The notes under the pieces: generated by a model
The model's database searches: none
The model's input: only the letters and a program-made list of their open reading frames with translations
What the model was told of the DNA's origin: nothing
In this document: positions 19,740 to 29,162 of the stretch, piece after piece
Layout of the letters: every line of letters begins with the position of its first letter
Position numbering within the stretch: the stretch's first letter is position 1
Position numbers and translations under genes: made by a program
Source of the DNA: Prosthecobacter debontii
GTDB taxonomy: Bacteria > Verrucomicrobiota > Verrucomicrobiia > Verrucomicrobiales > Verrucomicrobiaceae
NCBI RefSeq assembly: GCF_900167535.1
Contig: NZ_FUYE01000001.1
Location: 124,001-188,000 of the forward strand
Direction of reading: 5' to 3'
Length of the DNA stretch: 64,000 nt

Positions 19740-19823
19740 ATGGATACGATTTTCACCGGTCTCATCGCCTTGCTTCTGCTCGTTTACTTAACCGTGGCGA
19801 TGCTTTACCCCGAAAAATTTTGA
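19740..19823 (+). CDS. kdpF: KdpF, small subunit of the Kdp potassium pump
   Basis: A 27-residue ORF (MDTIFTGLIALLLLVYLTVA, then MLYPEKF) forms a single membrane helix, matching the length and the LxxYLxxxLxxPEKF ending of KdpF, which stabilises the KdpABC complex. It is the first gene of the operon; its TGA overlaps the possible TTG start of kdpA. It is too short for most gene finders. No Shine-Dalgarno is visible. Confidence 0.85.
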   Translation: MDTIFTGLIALLLLVYLTVAMLYPEKF

Positions 19824-19834
19824 GTTCGCTTGCC

Positions 19835-21547
19835 ATGACTTCAAACGATTGGATTCAATTCGTGTTCTTCCTCGGAGCGCTCACGCTGGTCACGAAACCC
19901 TTGGGACTCTATCTCATGCAGGTGCTTGAGGCTGACGGCCACACTTGGCTAGATCCGGTGATTCGTCCGCTGGAAAGATTCACCTACCGTTGCCTCGGCA
20001 TAGACCCAAGACATGAGCATAACTGGAAGCGCTATCTGGCCTCGGTCTTAGCCTTCAGTTTAATCAGCGGTGCTTTCACTTATGCCATTTTGGTGCTGCA
20101 ACACCAGCTTCCTTTCAATCCTCAGAGCTTGCCGGGACTAACCCACCATCTGGCATTCAATACAGCCGTCAGTTTCACCACCAATACCAATTGGCAAAGC
20201 TATGGAGGGGAAAGCACTTTGTCTTACTTCGCTCAGATGGTGGGCTTGACGTTCCAAAACTTCACGTCTGCCGCTGTCGGGATCTGCATCGCCGCTGCCT
20301 TGGTCCGAGCGATTGCGCGTTGCGGGCAATCGACTCTGGGAAACTTCTGGGTGGATTTGGTTCGGACTCTTTATTACCTGCTTCTGCCCCTTTGTTTACT
20401 GCTGGCTGTTTTCTTGGTGTCACAGGGAATGATCCAGAACTTCGATGCTTACACGAAGGTGAAGACGTTGGAAGGCGCGGATCAAGTCCTCGCTCAAGGG
20501 CCTGTCGCTTCACAGGTCGCGATCAAGATGCTTGGCACCAATGGGGGCGGTTTCATGAATGCGAATGCGGCGCATCCTTTTGAGAATCCCACGCCGCTGA
20601 CAAATTTCATTCAAATGCTGAGCATTTTCGCGATTGGCAGCGGCCTCACTTACTACTGGGGGCGCATGGTCAAGAACCAAGCCCACGGCTGGGCGGTGTG
20701 GGCAGCCATGATGATACTCTTTGTGCTGGGGGTCTGGGGCTGTGCGCATTATGAAGCATTAGGAAATCCGATTCATCAGCAGTTAGGCGTCATGGTGAGC
20801 GATGGTAACATGGAGGGCAAAGAGGTTCGGTTCGGTGTCTTCAGTTCGTCACTCTTCGCCACGATCACCACGGCGGCATCTTGCGGAGCCGTGAACTCCA
20901 TGCACAGCTCTTTCACCGCCATCGGTGGATTCATCCCTTTGTTCATGATTGAATTGGGAGAGGTGGTTATCGGTGGGGTGGGCGCAGGTCTTTATGGCAT
21001 ATTCATTTTCGTCATCATGACGGTGTTCATTGCCGGCTTGATGGTCGGCCGCACCCCAGAGTATCTCGGGAAGAAGATTCAGGCCAAGGAAGTCCAACTC
21101 GCGATGTTAGCGATGCTAGTGCTCACTCTCAGCATTCTGGGATTTACCTCTGTGGCGAGCGTTAGTGAATGGGGGACGGCTGGGCTGGGGAACGCAGGAC
21201 CGCATGGCTTGAGCGAAATGCTCTATGCATACAGCTCTGCCGCAGGGAACAACGGCAGCGCCTTCGCCGGCCTCACGGCCAATACGCCTGCTTATAACAT
21301 CACGTTGGCGATCGCGATGATCATGGGCCGCTTTGGGGTCATCATTCCGATTCTCGCTCTGGCCGGCTCGTTGGCGGAGAAAAAGACGGCACCATCCAGT
21401 GCAGGTTCCTTTCCTGTGAATGGAGCTACTTTCACGACTCTACTCATCGGCACCGTGTTGCTGATCGGCGCTTTGAACTTCCTGCCCGCGCTGGCTCTCG
21501 GTCCCATCGTTGAGCATTTCCTCACCCTCACGGGCACTTTGTTTTGA
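19835..21547 (+). CDS. kdpA: KdpA, potassium-binding channel-like subunit
   Basis: The product of about 570 residues is a polytopic inner-membrane protein of the SKT superfamily, full length for KdpA. Selectivity-filter-like loops are visible, including TNTNWQSYGGE, GTNGGGFMNANAAHPFENP and AAGNNGSAFAGL. KdpA takes up K+ and passes it to the KdpB pump. The ATG at 19835 (MTSNDWIQF) matches the usual start; a TTG at 19820 overlapping the kdpF stop would add five residues. It belongs to kdpFABCDE, normally induced by low K+ or high osmolarity through KdpD/KdpE. Confidence 0.95.
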   Translation: MTSNDWIQFVFFLGALTLVTKPLGLYLMQVLEADGHTWLDPVIRPLERFTYRCLGIDPRHEHNWKRYLASVLAFSLISGAFTYAILVLQHQLPFNPQSLPGLTHHLAFNTAVSFTTNTNWQSYGGESTLSYFAQMVGLTFQNFTSAAVGICIAAALVRAIARCGQSTLGNFWVDLVRTLYYLLLPLCLLLAVFLVSQGMIQNFDAYTKVKTLEGADQVLAQGPVASQVAIKMLGTNGGGFMNANAAHPFENPTPLTNFIQMLSIFAIGSGLTYYWGRMVKNQAHGWAVWAAMMILFVLGVWGCAHYEALGNPIHQQLGVMVSDGNMEGKEVRFGVFSSSLFATITTAASCGAVNSMHSSFTAIGGFIPLFMIELGEVVIGGVGAGLYGIFIFVIMTVFIAGLMVGRTPEYLGKKIQAKEVQLAMLAMLVLTLSILGFTSVASVSEWGTAGLGNAGPHGLSEMLYAYSSAAGNNGSAFAGLTANTPAYNITLAIAMIMGRFGVIIPILALAGSLAEKKTAPSSAGSFPVNGATFTTLLIGTVLLIGALNFLPALALGPIVEHFLTLTGTLF

Positions 21548-21568
21548 AACCTCAAGTCTTGATGCTTT

Positions 21569-23590
21569 ATGTCTCATCAACCAGCTTCTCTGTTCGATCC
21601 TGCGATTGTAATACCTGCAGTTAGCGGTGCATTCAAAAAACTAGACCCACGTTTGATGGTCAAAAATCCGGTGATGTTTGTCACAGTGATAGGTGCCATC
21701 CTAACCACGTTGAATAGTCTTGGGAATCATGCTGATCGTGGCTTTACGCTGCAACTTAGCCTTTGGTTATGGTTCACTGTCTTGTTTGCAAACTTCGCTG
21801 AAGCCATTGCTGAGGGGCGCGGTAAGGCACAGGCGGAAAGCCTGCGACGAGCACGGCGCGACATCACCGCGAGGCTGCTGAAGGATGGTGTCGAGACGCC
21901 TGTGCCTGCGTCCAGTCTGGGGCGTGATGATTGCGTGGTCTGTGAAGCCGGAGACGTCATCCCCTCCGACGGAGAGGTGATTGAAGGCATCGCCAGCGTC
22001 GATGAGGCAGCGATCACGGGTGAATCGGCACCCGTCATCCGCGAAAGCGGCGGGGACCGCAGCGCCGTGACTGGAGGTACCAAAGTCATCAGCGATCGTA
22101 TCGTCATTCGTATCACGGCGGAGCGAGGCAGCAGCTTCCTAGACCGCATGATTTCCATGGTGGAAGGGGCCAAGCGGCAGAAGACGCCGAATGAGATTGC
22201 GCTGACTATTTTGCTGACTGCCATGACCCTGATTTTCCTCATGGTATGTATTTCTCTCAAGCCTCTGGGTATCTATTCCGGCGTCGAGTTTACCACGCCT
22301 GTTTTGGTCACCCTGTTGGTTTGCCTCATTCCTACAACGATTGGTGGATTGCTCAGTGCCATCGGCATCAGTGGTATCGACCGCTTGATCCGGCGGAATG
22401 TCATAGCCACTTCGGGCCGCGCTGTTGAAGCCGCTGGGGACATCGATGTCTTATTGCTGGATAAGACAGGCACGATCACGATCGGAAATCGAATGGCCTC
22501 AGCCTTCTGTCCGGTACTGGGTGTGATGGAATCCGAGTTGGCCGACGCGGCTCAGCTTGCTTCATTGGCCGACGAAACGCCTGAGGGACGTAGCATTGTC
22601 GTGCTCGCGAAGGAGCAGTTCAATTTGCGTGGACGTGAGTTGGCTTCACCCCATGCGACTTTCATCACCTTCACCGCGCAGACGCGGATGAGTGGTGTGG
22701 ATCTGGACGGGCGTCAGATTCGTAAGGGTGCGGCAGACTCCGTGCGTGCGTATGTGGAGTCTCTTGGCGGTGTTTATCCCGATGAAGTGAGCCGGAGTGT
22801 TGAGGCGGCTTCACGGGCGGGGAAGACTCCGCTGGTGGTTGCAGACGGAGCTCGTGTGCTGGGGATCGTCGAATTGAAGGATGTGGTGAAGGGCGGAATC
22901 AAAGAGCGCTTCGCACAACTCCGCAAAATGGGCATTCGAACGGTCATGATTACGGGTGATAACCCCATGACGGCTGCGGCCATCGCCGCCGAAGCCGGGG
23001 TGGACGATTTCATGGCACAAGCGACCCCCGAAGATAAACTGAATCGCATTCGGGCAGAGCAAGCCGCCGGGCACCTGGTGGCAATGACGGGGGATGGCAC
23101 CAATGATGCCCCAGCTCTTGCTCAAGCGGACGTCGGTGTGGCCATGAATACAGGCACTCAGGCGGCACGTGAAGCAGGTAATATGGTGGACCTGGATAGC
23201 AATCCCACCAAACTCATTGAGATTGTGGAGATCGGGAAGCAATTGCTGATGACTCGAGGGTCGCTGACTACCTTCAGCATTGCCAATGACGTCGCGAAAT
23301 ACTTCGCCATCATCCCCGCCATGCTGATGGCGACTTTCCCCGTCATCGCTCCGCTGAACATCATGCATCTGACGAGCCCGCAGAGCGCTATTTTAAGCGC
23401 TGTGGTTTTCAATGCTCTGATCATCGTCGCCCTGATTCCGCTGGCCCTCCGAGGGGTCGCTTATCGTCCCATGGGTGCAGCGGCTATTCTTCAGCGAAAT
23501 CTTTTCATCTATGGCCTTGGCGGCATGCTGGTGCCGTTTGTCGGGATCAAGGCTCTGGATGTGATCATCACCACACTTCACCTTGTTTAA
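21569..23590 (+). CDS. kdpB: KdpB, P-type ATPase subunit
   Basis: The 673-residue P-type ATPase shows the phosphorylation motif DKTGTIT, the actuator motif TGES, and the hinge motif [12 protein letters not shown], plus the expected membrane segments (for example [14 protein letters not shown] and [15 protein letters not shown]). It hydrolyses ATP to drive K+ import with KdpA and KdpC in the inner membrane. Length and motif order are normal. The gene starts 21 bases after kdpA. Confidence 0.96.
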   Translation: MSHQPASLFDPAIVIPAVSGAFKKLDPRLMVKNPVMFVTVIGAILTTLNSLGNHADRGFTLQLSLWLWFTVLFANFAEAIAEGRGKAQAESLRRARRDITARLLKDGVETPVPASSLGRDDCVVCEAGDVIPSDGEVIEGIASVDEAAITGESAPVIRESGGDRSAVTGGTKVISDRIVIRITAERGSSFLDRMISMVEGAKRQKTPNEIALTILLTAMTLIFLMVCISLKPLGIYSGVEFTTPVLVTLLVCLIPTTIGGLLSAIGISGIDRLIRRNVIATSGRAVEAAGDIDVLLLDKTGTITIGNRMASAFCPVLGVMESELADAAQLASLADETPEGRSIVVLAKEQFNLRGRELASPHATFITFTAQTRMSGVDLDGRQIRKGAADSVRAYVESLGGVYPDEVSRSVEAASRAGKTPLVVADGARVLGIVELKDVVKGGIKERFAQLRKMGIRTVMITGDNPMTAAAIAAEAGVDDFMAQATPEDKLNRIRAEQAAGHLVAMTGDGTNDAPALAQADVGVAMNTGTQAAREAGNMVDLDSNPTKLIEIVEIGKQLLMTRGSLTTFSIANDVAKYFAIIPAMLMATFPVIAPLNIMHLTSPQSAILSAVVFNALIIVALIPLALRGVAYRPMGAAAILQRNLFIYGLGGMLVPFVGIKALDVIITTLHLV

Positions 23591-23593
23591 ATC

Positions 23594-24196
23594 ATGAAGA
23601 CCTTCCTTTACGAGTTGTTTCCTGCTCTACGTGCGACGGGTGTCCTATGTCTTGTGACTTGTGGCGCTTACCCATTGCTTGTGACAGGAGTGGCAGAGGC
23701 TTTTTTCAAGTCTCAAGCTCATGGTAGCCTTATCACCGACGGTTCAGGCACGATCAGAGGCTCTTATTGGATCGGCCAATCCTTCACGAGTGAAACCTAT
23801 TTTCATTCCCGCCCGAGCACGGCCGGGGAAGGTTATGATGCGGCAGCTTCCGGTGGTTCCAATCTAGGGCCGACCTCACAAAAGCTGCACGATCTCATTG
23901 AGCAGCGCATCACAGCTTACCGGAGCATCAATGGCCTATTGAAAGATACTGCCGTGCCAGCCGATGCGGTTACCACCTCGGCCAGCGGCTTGGACCCGCA
24001 TATCAGTGTGGGTAATGCCCAGCTCCAGGCCCCGCGTGTGGCCCAAGCCCGAGGTTTGTCGCTCGACGACGTGCAGAGATGCATCACGGACTGCTCCGAG
24101 AAACGCGATCTTGGTTTTTTAGGGGATGCCAGGGTTCATGTCTTGAAGTTAAATTTGGCCTTGGATGACTTAAAACCCGTTCCCCGTCATGAATGA
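23594..24196 (+). CDS. kdpC: KdpC subunit
   Basis: The 200-residue protein has one N-terminal membrane segment and a periplasmic domain with the family's RPSTAG and SGLDPHIS motifs. KdpC holds KdpA and KdpB together and promotes ATP binding. It starts 3 bases after kdpB and overlaps kdpD by 8 bases, indicating translational coupling. Confidence 0.95.
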   Translation: MKTFLYELFPALRATGVLCLVTCGAYPLLVTGVAEAFFKSQAHGSLITDGSGTIRGSYWIGQSFTSETYFHSRPSTAGEGYDAAASGGSNLGPTSQKLHDLIEQRITAYRSINGLLKDTAVPADAVTTSASGLDPHISVGNAQLQAPRVAQARGLSLDDVQRCITDCSEKRDLGFLGDARVHVLKLNLALDDLKPVPRHE

Positions 24197-26861
24197 AGAA
24201 TTACGCCCGGACCCGGATGCTCTGCTCGCTCAGATGCAGAGCGAGGCCCAGGATTCACAGGCTGGGAAACTATTCCTTTTTCTGGGAATGTGTCCCGGGG
24301 TGGGAAAGACTTACTCGATGCTGCAGACCGCGCGCCAGCGACAGAAGGAGGGCAGACGGATCTTGGTAGGGGTGGTCGAAACACACGGGCGAGCTGAGAC
24401 GGCGGCTCTTGTGGAGGGTTTGCCCGTGTTACCGCGTCGGCAGATAGAGCACCGCAGTTTTCTCGTCGAGGAGTTCGATCTGGATGCGGTTTTACGCCAG
24501 AAGCCTGAGCTGGTGCTGGTCGATGAACTGGCCCATACGAACGCCCCAGGCTCCAGACATGCCAAGCGTTATCAAGATGTGTTGGAACTCCTTGACGCTG
24601 GCATTGATGTTTATACGACCCTGAACGTCCAGCACATCGAGAGCCAGGTGGATATCGTGCGACAGATCACCGGCGTCACGGTTCAGGAGACCGTGCCTGA
24701 TTCCTTGTTAGACCGAGCGCATGAAATCCAGCTCATCGACTTGAGTGTGGAAAAGTTGCTCGAGCGGCTTTCAGAAGGTCGCGTCTATCTTGGGGAACGT
24801 GCGGAACAAGCGATGGAGGGCTTTTTCAAAGCAGGAAACCTTACGGCTCTGCGCGAACTGGCCTTGAGATTCACGGCCGAGCGGGTGGATCGTGATCTCG
24901 AAGACATTCGCCGTGCTGGCCGGGTCAACAGCCCTTGGAAAACGAATGCACGCTTGATGGTTGGGGTTGGCCCGAGTCCCTACGCGGAAAGTTTGATCCG
25001 ATGGACACGCCGTGCAGCGGGACGCCTGAATTGCCCTTGGCTTGTCGTTTGGGTGGAGGGACTTTCACCTCTGGGCGCCGAAGATCAACGGCGTCTGACA
25101 CGATCTTTGTCTCTAGCGCGTAAACTTGGCGCGGAGGTGATCACCATCACGGGTGAAAACATCGCTCAAGCTCTGCTACGAGTGGCTCGTGAGCGGAACG
25201 TGAGTCAGATTGTCGTGGGAAAACCTGAGTCATCCGCCAGTTGGCACAGGTCTCTGGCTCACCAATTGATCTCGGGCAGCGGCGATATGGATGTGTGCGT
25301 TGTGAGGCCTTTGGCATCTCATGATCGGCAGGCAATTCAGACACTGCGTGAACCTTTGTCCACGGAACTCATTGGCGAATACAGTTGGGTGTTGGTCAGT
25401 GTGTTCACCATTACCAGTCTTTGCTGGGGGATCGTGGGCTTTACAGGTTATATGTTTGTAGCCTTGGTTTTTTTGCTGGCTGTGGTGCTCATGGCCCTAC
25501 GTGTCAGCCGGGGGCCGGTTCTCGTGATGGCGACACTTTGTGCGCTGTGCTGGAACTTTATTTTCATACCTCCGCAATTCACCCTCGATATCAAAAAGCC
25601 GGAGGATTGGATCATGTTCGGCCTGTTTTTCATTGTGGCCTTGAGCATGGGCAGCCTGACGAGCCAACTGCGTGCCCGTGAGATGGCGGAGCGTCGGCGG
25701 CTCCGCCAGACGGATGCTTTATTGCGTGTCACTCAAAGTGCCGCTTTGGCCGCAGAACCAGACAAGGGCCTCGCCGCAGCCTTGCAGACGATCAACCAAC
25801 TTTTGGAGGTGGAGACCTGCCTGCTCGTGCGTGATGATCAACGGGCTTTGCCGAAAACAGCCCGAGTGGCGAGCGCATTCCAGCCAGATGATCGGGAATG
25901 GGGCGTGGCTGCATGGAGTTATACCCACAAGCAAGTCGCCGGACGCTCCACGGAGACGCTTCCTGAATCGGCGGCGACGTGGTTCCCTCTACAAACAGCA
26001 ACGGCCACCATGGGCGTCTTGGGGATCCGACTCGCCAGAGATCGTCGGTTAGACTTCAGCACGCGGCAAATGATGGAGGCCTTTGCCCTTCAGTTAGCGC
26101 TGGTTCTGGAAAAGGAGCATTTTATCCAGGCGGTGAGTCAGGCGGAGATGCTGGCGCGGTCTGAAAAGTTACACCGCACATTGCTGGACAGCCTTTCCCA
26201 TGAACTCAAAACTCCAATCGCTGTTGTCAATGCGGCCGTCGAGGGGATGGAGGGGCTCCACAACCCTTATGTTCAAGAGATTGCCATCGCTTCACAAAGG
26301 CTCCAGCGAGTTGTCGATAGCCTTTTGCACATGACCCAGCTTGAGTCTGAGGTCTTGCAACCACACATGGATTGGTGTGACCTCAAGGATGTGGTGGATG
26401 CAGCCAAACGAGCCGTCGGCGAAAGCTTGGCCAAGCATCCGTTTCGTCTGAATTTACCCGAGGGCTTCCCCTTGGTTCGACTCGATCATGCTTTGCTGTC
26501 TCAAGCTTTGGCTAATGTGCTGCATAATGCGACTGTTTACACATCTGAGGGAACCCCAATCGAGTTGAACGCAACGCTCCAGCAGGAGACGCTGGTTTTA
26601 GGGGTGAGGGATCGTGGATCCGGCTTGCCAGCAGGCATGGAGCAAAAGGTGTTTGAAAAATTCGTTCGGGCGGAGGGAGTTCCTGCGGGCGGCACCGGTC
26701 TAGGACTGGCCATTGCCCGAGGTTTCATCCACGCTATGAATGGGGAGATAACGGCCCGCAATCATCCCGAAGGCGGCGCAGAGTTCACTCTTCGCTTTCC
26801 AAAGGTTCGGGTGTTTCGAGAAGTCCAACCGCCCTCGGGTGATCCTATTTCGAACTTATGA
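24189..26861 (+). CDS. kdpD: KdpD, potassium/osmotic sensor histidine kinase
   Basis: The 890-residue protein is full length (E. coli KdpD is about 894). It has the N-terminal KdpD domain with Walker A GMCPGVGKT, a USP-like domain (about 255-375), four membrane helices (about 395-500), a GAF-like region, a HisKA box SLSHELKTPI with the phospho-accepting histidine, and a HATPase domain with N and G boxes (NVLHNA, GGTGLGLAIARG). KdpD senses K+ limitation and phosphorylates KdpE. It overlaps kdpC by 8 and kdpE by 4 bases, so the sensor is co-translated with the pump it controls. Confidence 0.95.
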   Translation: MNEELRPDPDALLAQMQSEAQDSQAGKLFLFLGMCPGVGKTYSMLQTARQRQKEGRRILVGVVETHGRAETAALVEGLPVLPRRQIEHRSFLVEEFDLDAVLRQKPELVLVDELAHTNAPGSRHAKRYQDVLELLDAGIDVYTTLNVQHIESQVDIVRQITGVTVQETVPDSLLDRAHEIQLIDLSVEKLLERLSEGRVYLGERAEQAMEGFFKAGNLTALRELALRFTAERVDRDLEDIRRAGRVNSPWKTNARLMVGVGPSPYAESLIRWTRRAAGRLNCPWLVVWVEGLSPLGAEDQRRLTRSLSLARKLGAEVITITGENIAQALLRVARERNVSQIVVGKPESSASWHRSLAHQLISGSGDMDVCVVRPLASHDRQAIQTLREPLSTELIGEYSWVLVSVFTITSLCWGIVGFTGYMFVALVFLLAVVLMALRVSRGPVLVMATLCALCWNFIFIPPQFTLDIKKPEDWIMFGLFFIVALSMGSLTSQLRAREMAERRRLRQTDALLRVTQSAALAAEPDKGLAAALQTINQLLEVETCLLVRDDQRALPKTARVASAFQPDDREWGVAAWSYTHKQVAGRSTETLPESAATWFPLQTATATMGVLGIRLARDRRLDFSTRQMMEAFALQLALVLEKEHFIQAVSQAEMLARSEKLHRTLLDSLSHELKTPIAVVNAAVEGMEGLHNPYVQEIAIASQRLQRVVDSLLHMTQLESEVLQPHMDWCDLKDVVDAAKRAVGESLAKHPFRLNLPEGFPLVRLDHALLSQALANVLHNATVYTSEGTPIELNATLQQETLVLGVRDRGSGLPAGMEQKVFEKFVRAEGVPAGGTGLGLAIARGFIHAMNGEITARNHPEGGAEFTLRFPKVRVFREVQPPSGDPISNL

Positions 26862-27526
26862 CCGCACTCGTCATTGATGATGAAGTCCAAATCAGGCGCT
26901 TACTCCGACTGGCGCTTGAGACAAAGGGCTATGCAGTGCGGGAGGCGGAGAGCGGGTTGTTAGGGTTGCAGGAAGCCGTCTTCCACAAACCCGAGGTGAT
27001 CCTTCTCGATCTTGGTCTGCCAGATATGGATGGCGTCGAAGTCCTGAAACGGCTGCGAGAGTGGAGCTCGATCCCGGTGCTCATCCTTAGCGTGCGTGAT
27101 TATGAGCAAGCCAAGCTAGCCGCCTTTGATGCCGGCGCCGACGATTATGTGACGAAGCCTTTCAGCACCGCCGAACTGCTGGCTCGATTGGCCGCGATTC
27201 AGCGCCGACATGTTGGGGACGAGTCGGCGAATCTTGAAGTCGGCCCGTTGAGTTTGGACCCTGCTCGGCATGAAGCGAGATTGAACGGAGCCTCTCTAAA
27301 ATTGACCCCCACCGAGTATGCAATGCTGGCGCAACTGGTCCGGCACGCGGGTAAAGTGGTGACGCTGAAGCAACTGCTTCGAGCGGTTTGGGGGCCACAG
27401 GCTGAGCAACAAAACCACTACCTCCGAGTCTATGCTAACCATTTGAGGAAGAAGCTGGAGGGCACAGGTTTGGAGATTCAAAACGAACCTGGCATTGGTT
27501 ATCGGCTGATCACAGGCGATCGTTAG
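26858..27526 (+). CDS. kdpE: KdpE, OmpR-family response regulator
   Basis: The 222-residue protein has a receiver domain (about 1-115: acidic pair DDE, phospho-Asp in LLDLGLPDMDG, Lys in VTKPFS) and a winged-helix output domain (about 125-222, with LTPTEYAMLAQLVRHAGKVV). It activates kdpFABC transcription when phosphorylated by KdpD. The start overlaps kdpD (ATGA). Its 3' end overlaps the convergent pseudouridine synthase gene by 4 bases. Confidence 0.95.
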   Translation: MTALVIDDEVQIRRLLRLALETKGYAVREAESGLLGLQEAVFHKPEVILLDLGLPDMDGVEVLKRLREWSSIPVLILSVRDYEQAKLAAFDAGADDYVTKPFSTAELLARLAAIQRRHVGDESANLEVGPLSLDPARHEARLNGASLKLTPTEYAMLAQLVRHAGKVVTLKQLLRAVWGPQAEQQNHYLRVYANHLRKKLEGTGLEIQNEPGIGYRLITGDR

Positions 27527-28236
27527 GCCCGAAGCGCAGCCACTTCATCAGGCCGCAGATGACGCCACTGCCCTTTGGGTAAGGTGCTCAAAGCGAGCGA
27601 GCCAATCGAGATGCGGATAAGGCGTAGCGTCTCCAGTCCATGAGCCTCCAGCACCCGCCGGATGTGCCGGTTTCGGCCTTCATCCAGGGTGATTTCCAGC
27701 CAACAATTCTTTTCTCCCGAGCGGAGAAGGGTCACTTTACGGAGTGACAGTAACTCTCCATCGTGAATGGCACCTCGGCGGAGACGGGCTAGGCGATCAT
27801 CGTCCAGTAACTCCGAGACTTGCACATGGTAAGTCTTGTCGACATGGGTGCTGGGGTCCGTGATGCGATGGGCCCAGGCATTGTCATTGGTAAAAAGCAA
27901 CAGCCCCTCGCTAGCTTTGTCCAGGCGGCCTACAGGGGAGAGATGCGGTAAGGGCGCGCCCTGAAAGCACTGGTAAACAGTGTCCCTCCCCGCTTCATCT
28001 TGAGCCGTCGTCACCAGTCCACGAGGCTTATTCAGCATCAGATAAATCGGCTCCGCAGCCGTGATAGGTGCTTCTTTGATCTGAATGACGTCTTTGCCCA
28101 AAAAGACTGGCTGCTCGGGATTGCGACAAATTCGCCCATTCAAGCTCACCTGGCCTGCGCGGATCAACACGGTGCCTTGGCTTCTGGAGCAGTGACCGAG
28201 CTTAGAAAGTGCGCGTGCAAGGCCGGTGCGAGTCAT
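27523..28236 (-). CDS. RsuA/RluB-family 23S/16S rRNA pseudouridine synthase
   Basis: The 237-residue protein has an N-terminal S4 RNA-binding domain (about 1-60) and a pseudouridine synthase domain with the catalytic aspartate motif GRLDKASEGLLLFTND. A LNKPRGLVTT motif precedes it, and DEGRNRHIRRVLEAHG follows near the C-terminus. The family converts specific rRNA uridines to pseudouridine; whether it is RsuA-, RluB-, RluE- or RluF-like cannot be decided from sequence alone. It is convergent with kdpE and shares 4 bases with its end. Confidence 0.9.
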   Translation of the reverse strand: MTRTGLARALSKLGHCSRSQGTVLIRAGQVSLNGRICRNPEQPVFLGKDVIQIKEAPITAAEPIYLMLNKPRGLVTTAQDEAGRDTVYQCFQGAPLPHLSPVGRLDKASEGLLLFTNDNAWAHRITDPSTHVDKTYHVQVSELLDDDRLARLRRGAIHDGELLSLRKVTLLRSGEKNCWLEITLDEGRNRHIRRVLEAHGLETLRLIRISIGSLALSTLPKGQWRHLRPDEVAALRA

Positions 28237-28276
28237 GGCGAGCGGAGCGTCAGCTCTTCAGACAGAAGATGTAAAC

Positions 28277-28305
28277 ATAAAAAAGCGGGCTCCAATGGAG
28301 CCCGC
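28277..28305 (-). terminator. Rho-independent terminator after rpmA
   Basis: A perfect GC-rich stem (GCGGGCTCCA with TGGAGCCCGC, 28285-28305) is followed on the minus strand by a run of Ts, about 33 bases after the rpmA stop. It ends the rplU-rpmA transcript. Confidence 0.85.
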
Positions 28306-28337
28306 CTGCGATCAACAAGACAAATTCGGTGATTGAA

Positions 28338-28595
28338 TCAGGCTTGAAGAGCTGCCTGGTCAATATTGACCCGACGACCATCTTTGTCGAAACGCACGCG
28401 CCCATCAACGAGGGCGAAAAGGGTGTGATCGCGGCCAATGCCGACGTTCTGGCCAGGAACCCACTTGGTGCCACGCTGGCGGATGATGATGTTACCGGCG
28501 ATGACGGCTTCACCACCGTATTTTTTCACGCCGAGGCGCTTGGAATTACTGTCGCGACCGTTTTTGACGCTACCTTGACCTTTCTTATGAGCCAT
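28338..28595 (-). CDS. rpmA: 50S ribosomal protein L27 (bL27)
   Basis: The 85-residue basic protein begins [20 protein letters not shown] and keeps the [27 protein letters not shown]-type core, matching bL27 in length and motif. It supports the peptidyl transferase centre. The start follows a clear Shine-Dalgarno AGAGGA. It lies 36 bases after rplU in the usual rplU-rpmA pair. Confidence 0.97.
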   Translation of the reverse strand: MAHKKGQGSVKNGRDSNSKRLGVKKYGGEAVIAGNIIIRQRGTKWVPGQNVGIGRDHTLFALVDGRVRFDKDGRRVNIDQAALQA

Positions 28596-28602
28596 GACTT
28601 GA

Positions 28603-28608
28603 TCCTCT
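28603..28608 (-). promoter_or_regulatory. Shine-Dalgarno site of rpmA
   Basis: AGAGGA lies 7 bases before the rpmA ATG. It is noteworthy because almost no other gene in the window has a recognisable site. Confidence 0.7.
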
Positions 28609-28631
28609 TGAGGGGTGGGGGTTGGGTGGGA

Positions 28632-28946
28632 TTACGCGTTGATGGAGACGACCTGCACGCGGGTCAGCGGCTGGCGGTGGCCCTTGGTGAGGTGGTAACC
28701 CTTACGCTTGCGGAATTTGAAAGCGGTCACTTTCGGAGCTTTGAACTGCTTCAGCACCTTGAACTCGACGGTAGCACCAGCAACGGTAGGAGCTCCGATT
28801 TTGATGTCGGAACCTTCACCAGCGGCCAAAACTTGGTCGAAGGCAGCGGTTTCGCCCTCTGCAATCTCCAGCTTCTCCACGTCGAGCTTGTCGCCCACGG
28901 AAGCTTTGTATTGTTTGCCACCTGTTTTGAAGATTGCGTATGCCAT
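28632..28946 (-). CDS. rplU: 50S ribosomal protein L21 (bL21)
   Basis: The 104-residue protein begins MAYAIFKTGGKQYKASVGD and contains KVTAFKFRKRKGYHLTKGHRQ, the hallmark C-terminal L21 motif. It binds 23S rRNA in the large subunit. It is first of the rplU-rpmA pair. No Shine-Dalgarno is seen; the leader contains a hairpin. Confidence 0.97.
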   Translation of the reverse strand: MAYAIFKTGGKQYKASVGDKLDVEKLEIAEGETAAFDQVLAAGEGSDIKIGAPTVAGATVEFKVLKQFKAPKVTAFKFRKRKGYHLTKGHRQPLTRVQVVSINA

Positions 28947-28976
28947 AAAGTTATCTGCTGAAGTGTTTCGTCCGGG

Positions 28977-29011
28977 TGCCGGGCCGGATCTCAGAGATCA
29001 GAAGTCCGGCA
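28977..29011 (-). promoter_or_regulatory. Hairpin in the rplU leader
   Basis: TGCCGG (28977-28982) pairs with CCGGCA (29006-29011), and an inner palindrome GATCTC-A-GAGATC lies at 28987-28999. It sits 31 bases before the rplU start codon. Leader structures controlling L21 are known in other bacteria, but the match here is only positional. The rest of the gap to 29162 holds only the promoter of the next gene. Confidence 0.35.
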
Positions 29012-29123
29012 TCGGGGGCGGAGATCATGCCACAGTCCAATGCATGGGCAACCGAATTTTTTTGGGATTCTTGATGTGAGAAACAGATTTGTCAGAGGAA
29101 AGGGCGAAATGCAGGTCGCGGCG

Positions 29124-29153
29124 TTGACATTGGGCGGGCTTCTTGAATATTAC
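29124..29153 (+). promoter_or_regulatory. Strong sigma70-type promoter with near-leaderless start
   Basis: A perfect TTGACA (29124-29129) and TATTAC (29148-29153) are 18 bases apart. The -10 box ends 9 bases before the ATG at 29163, so the expected transcript has at most a few untranslated bases. Confidence 0.55.
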
Positions 29154-29162
29154 AGGTCATTC

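Noticed and set aside
28329-28961. 210-residue plus-strand ORF across rplU and rpmA
   Set aside because: Lies opposite two certain ribosomal protein genes and resembles no family.
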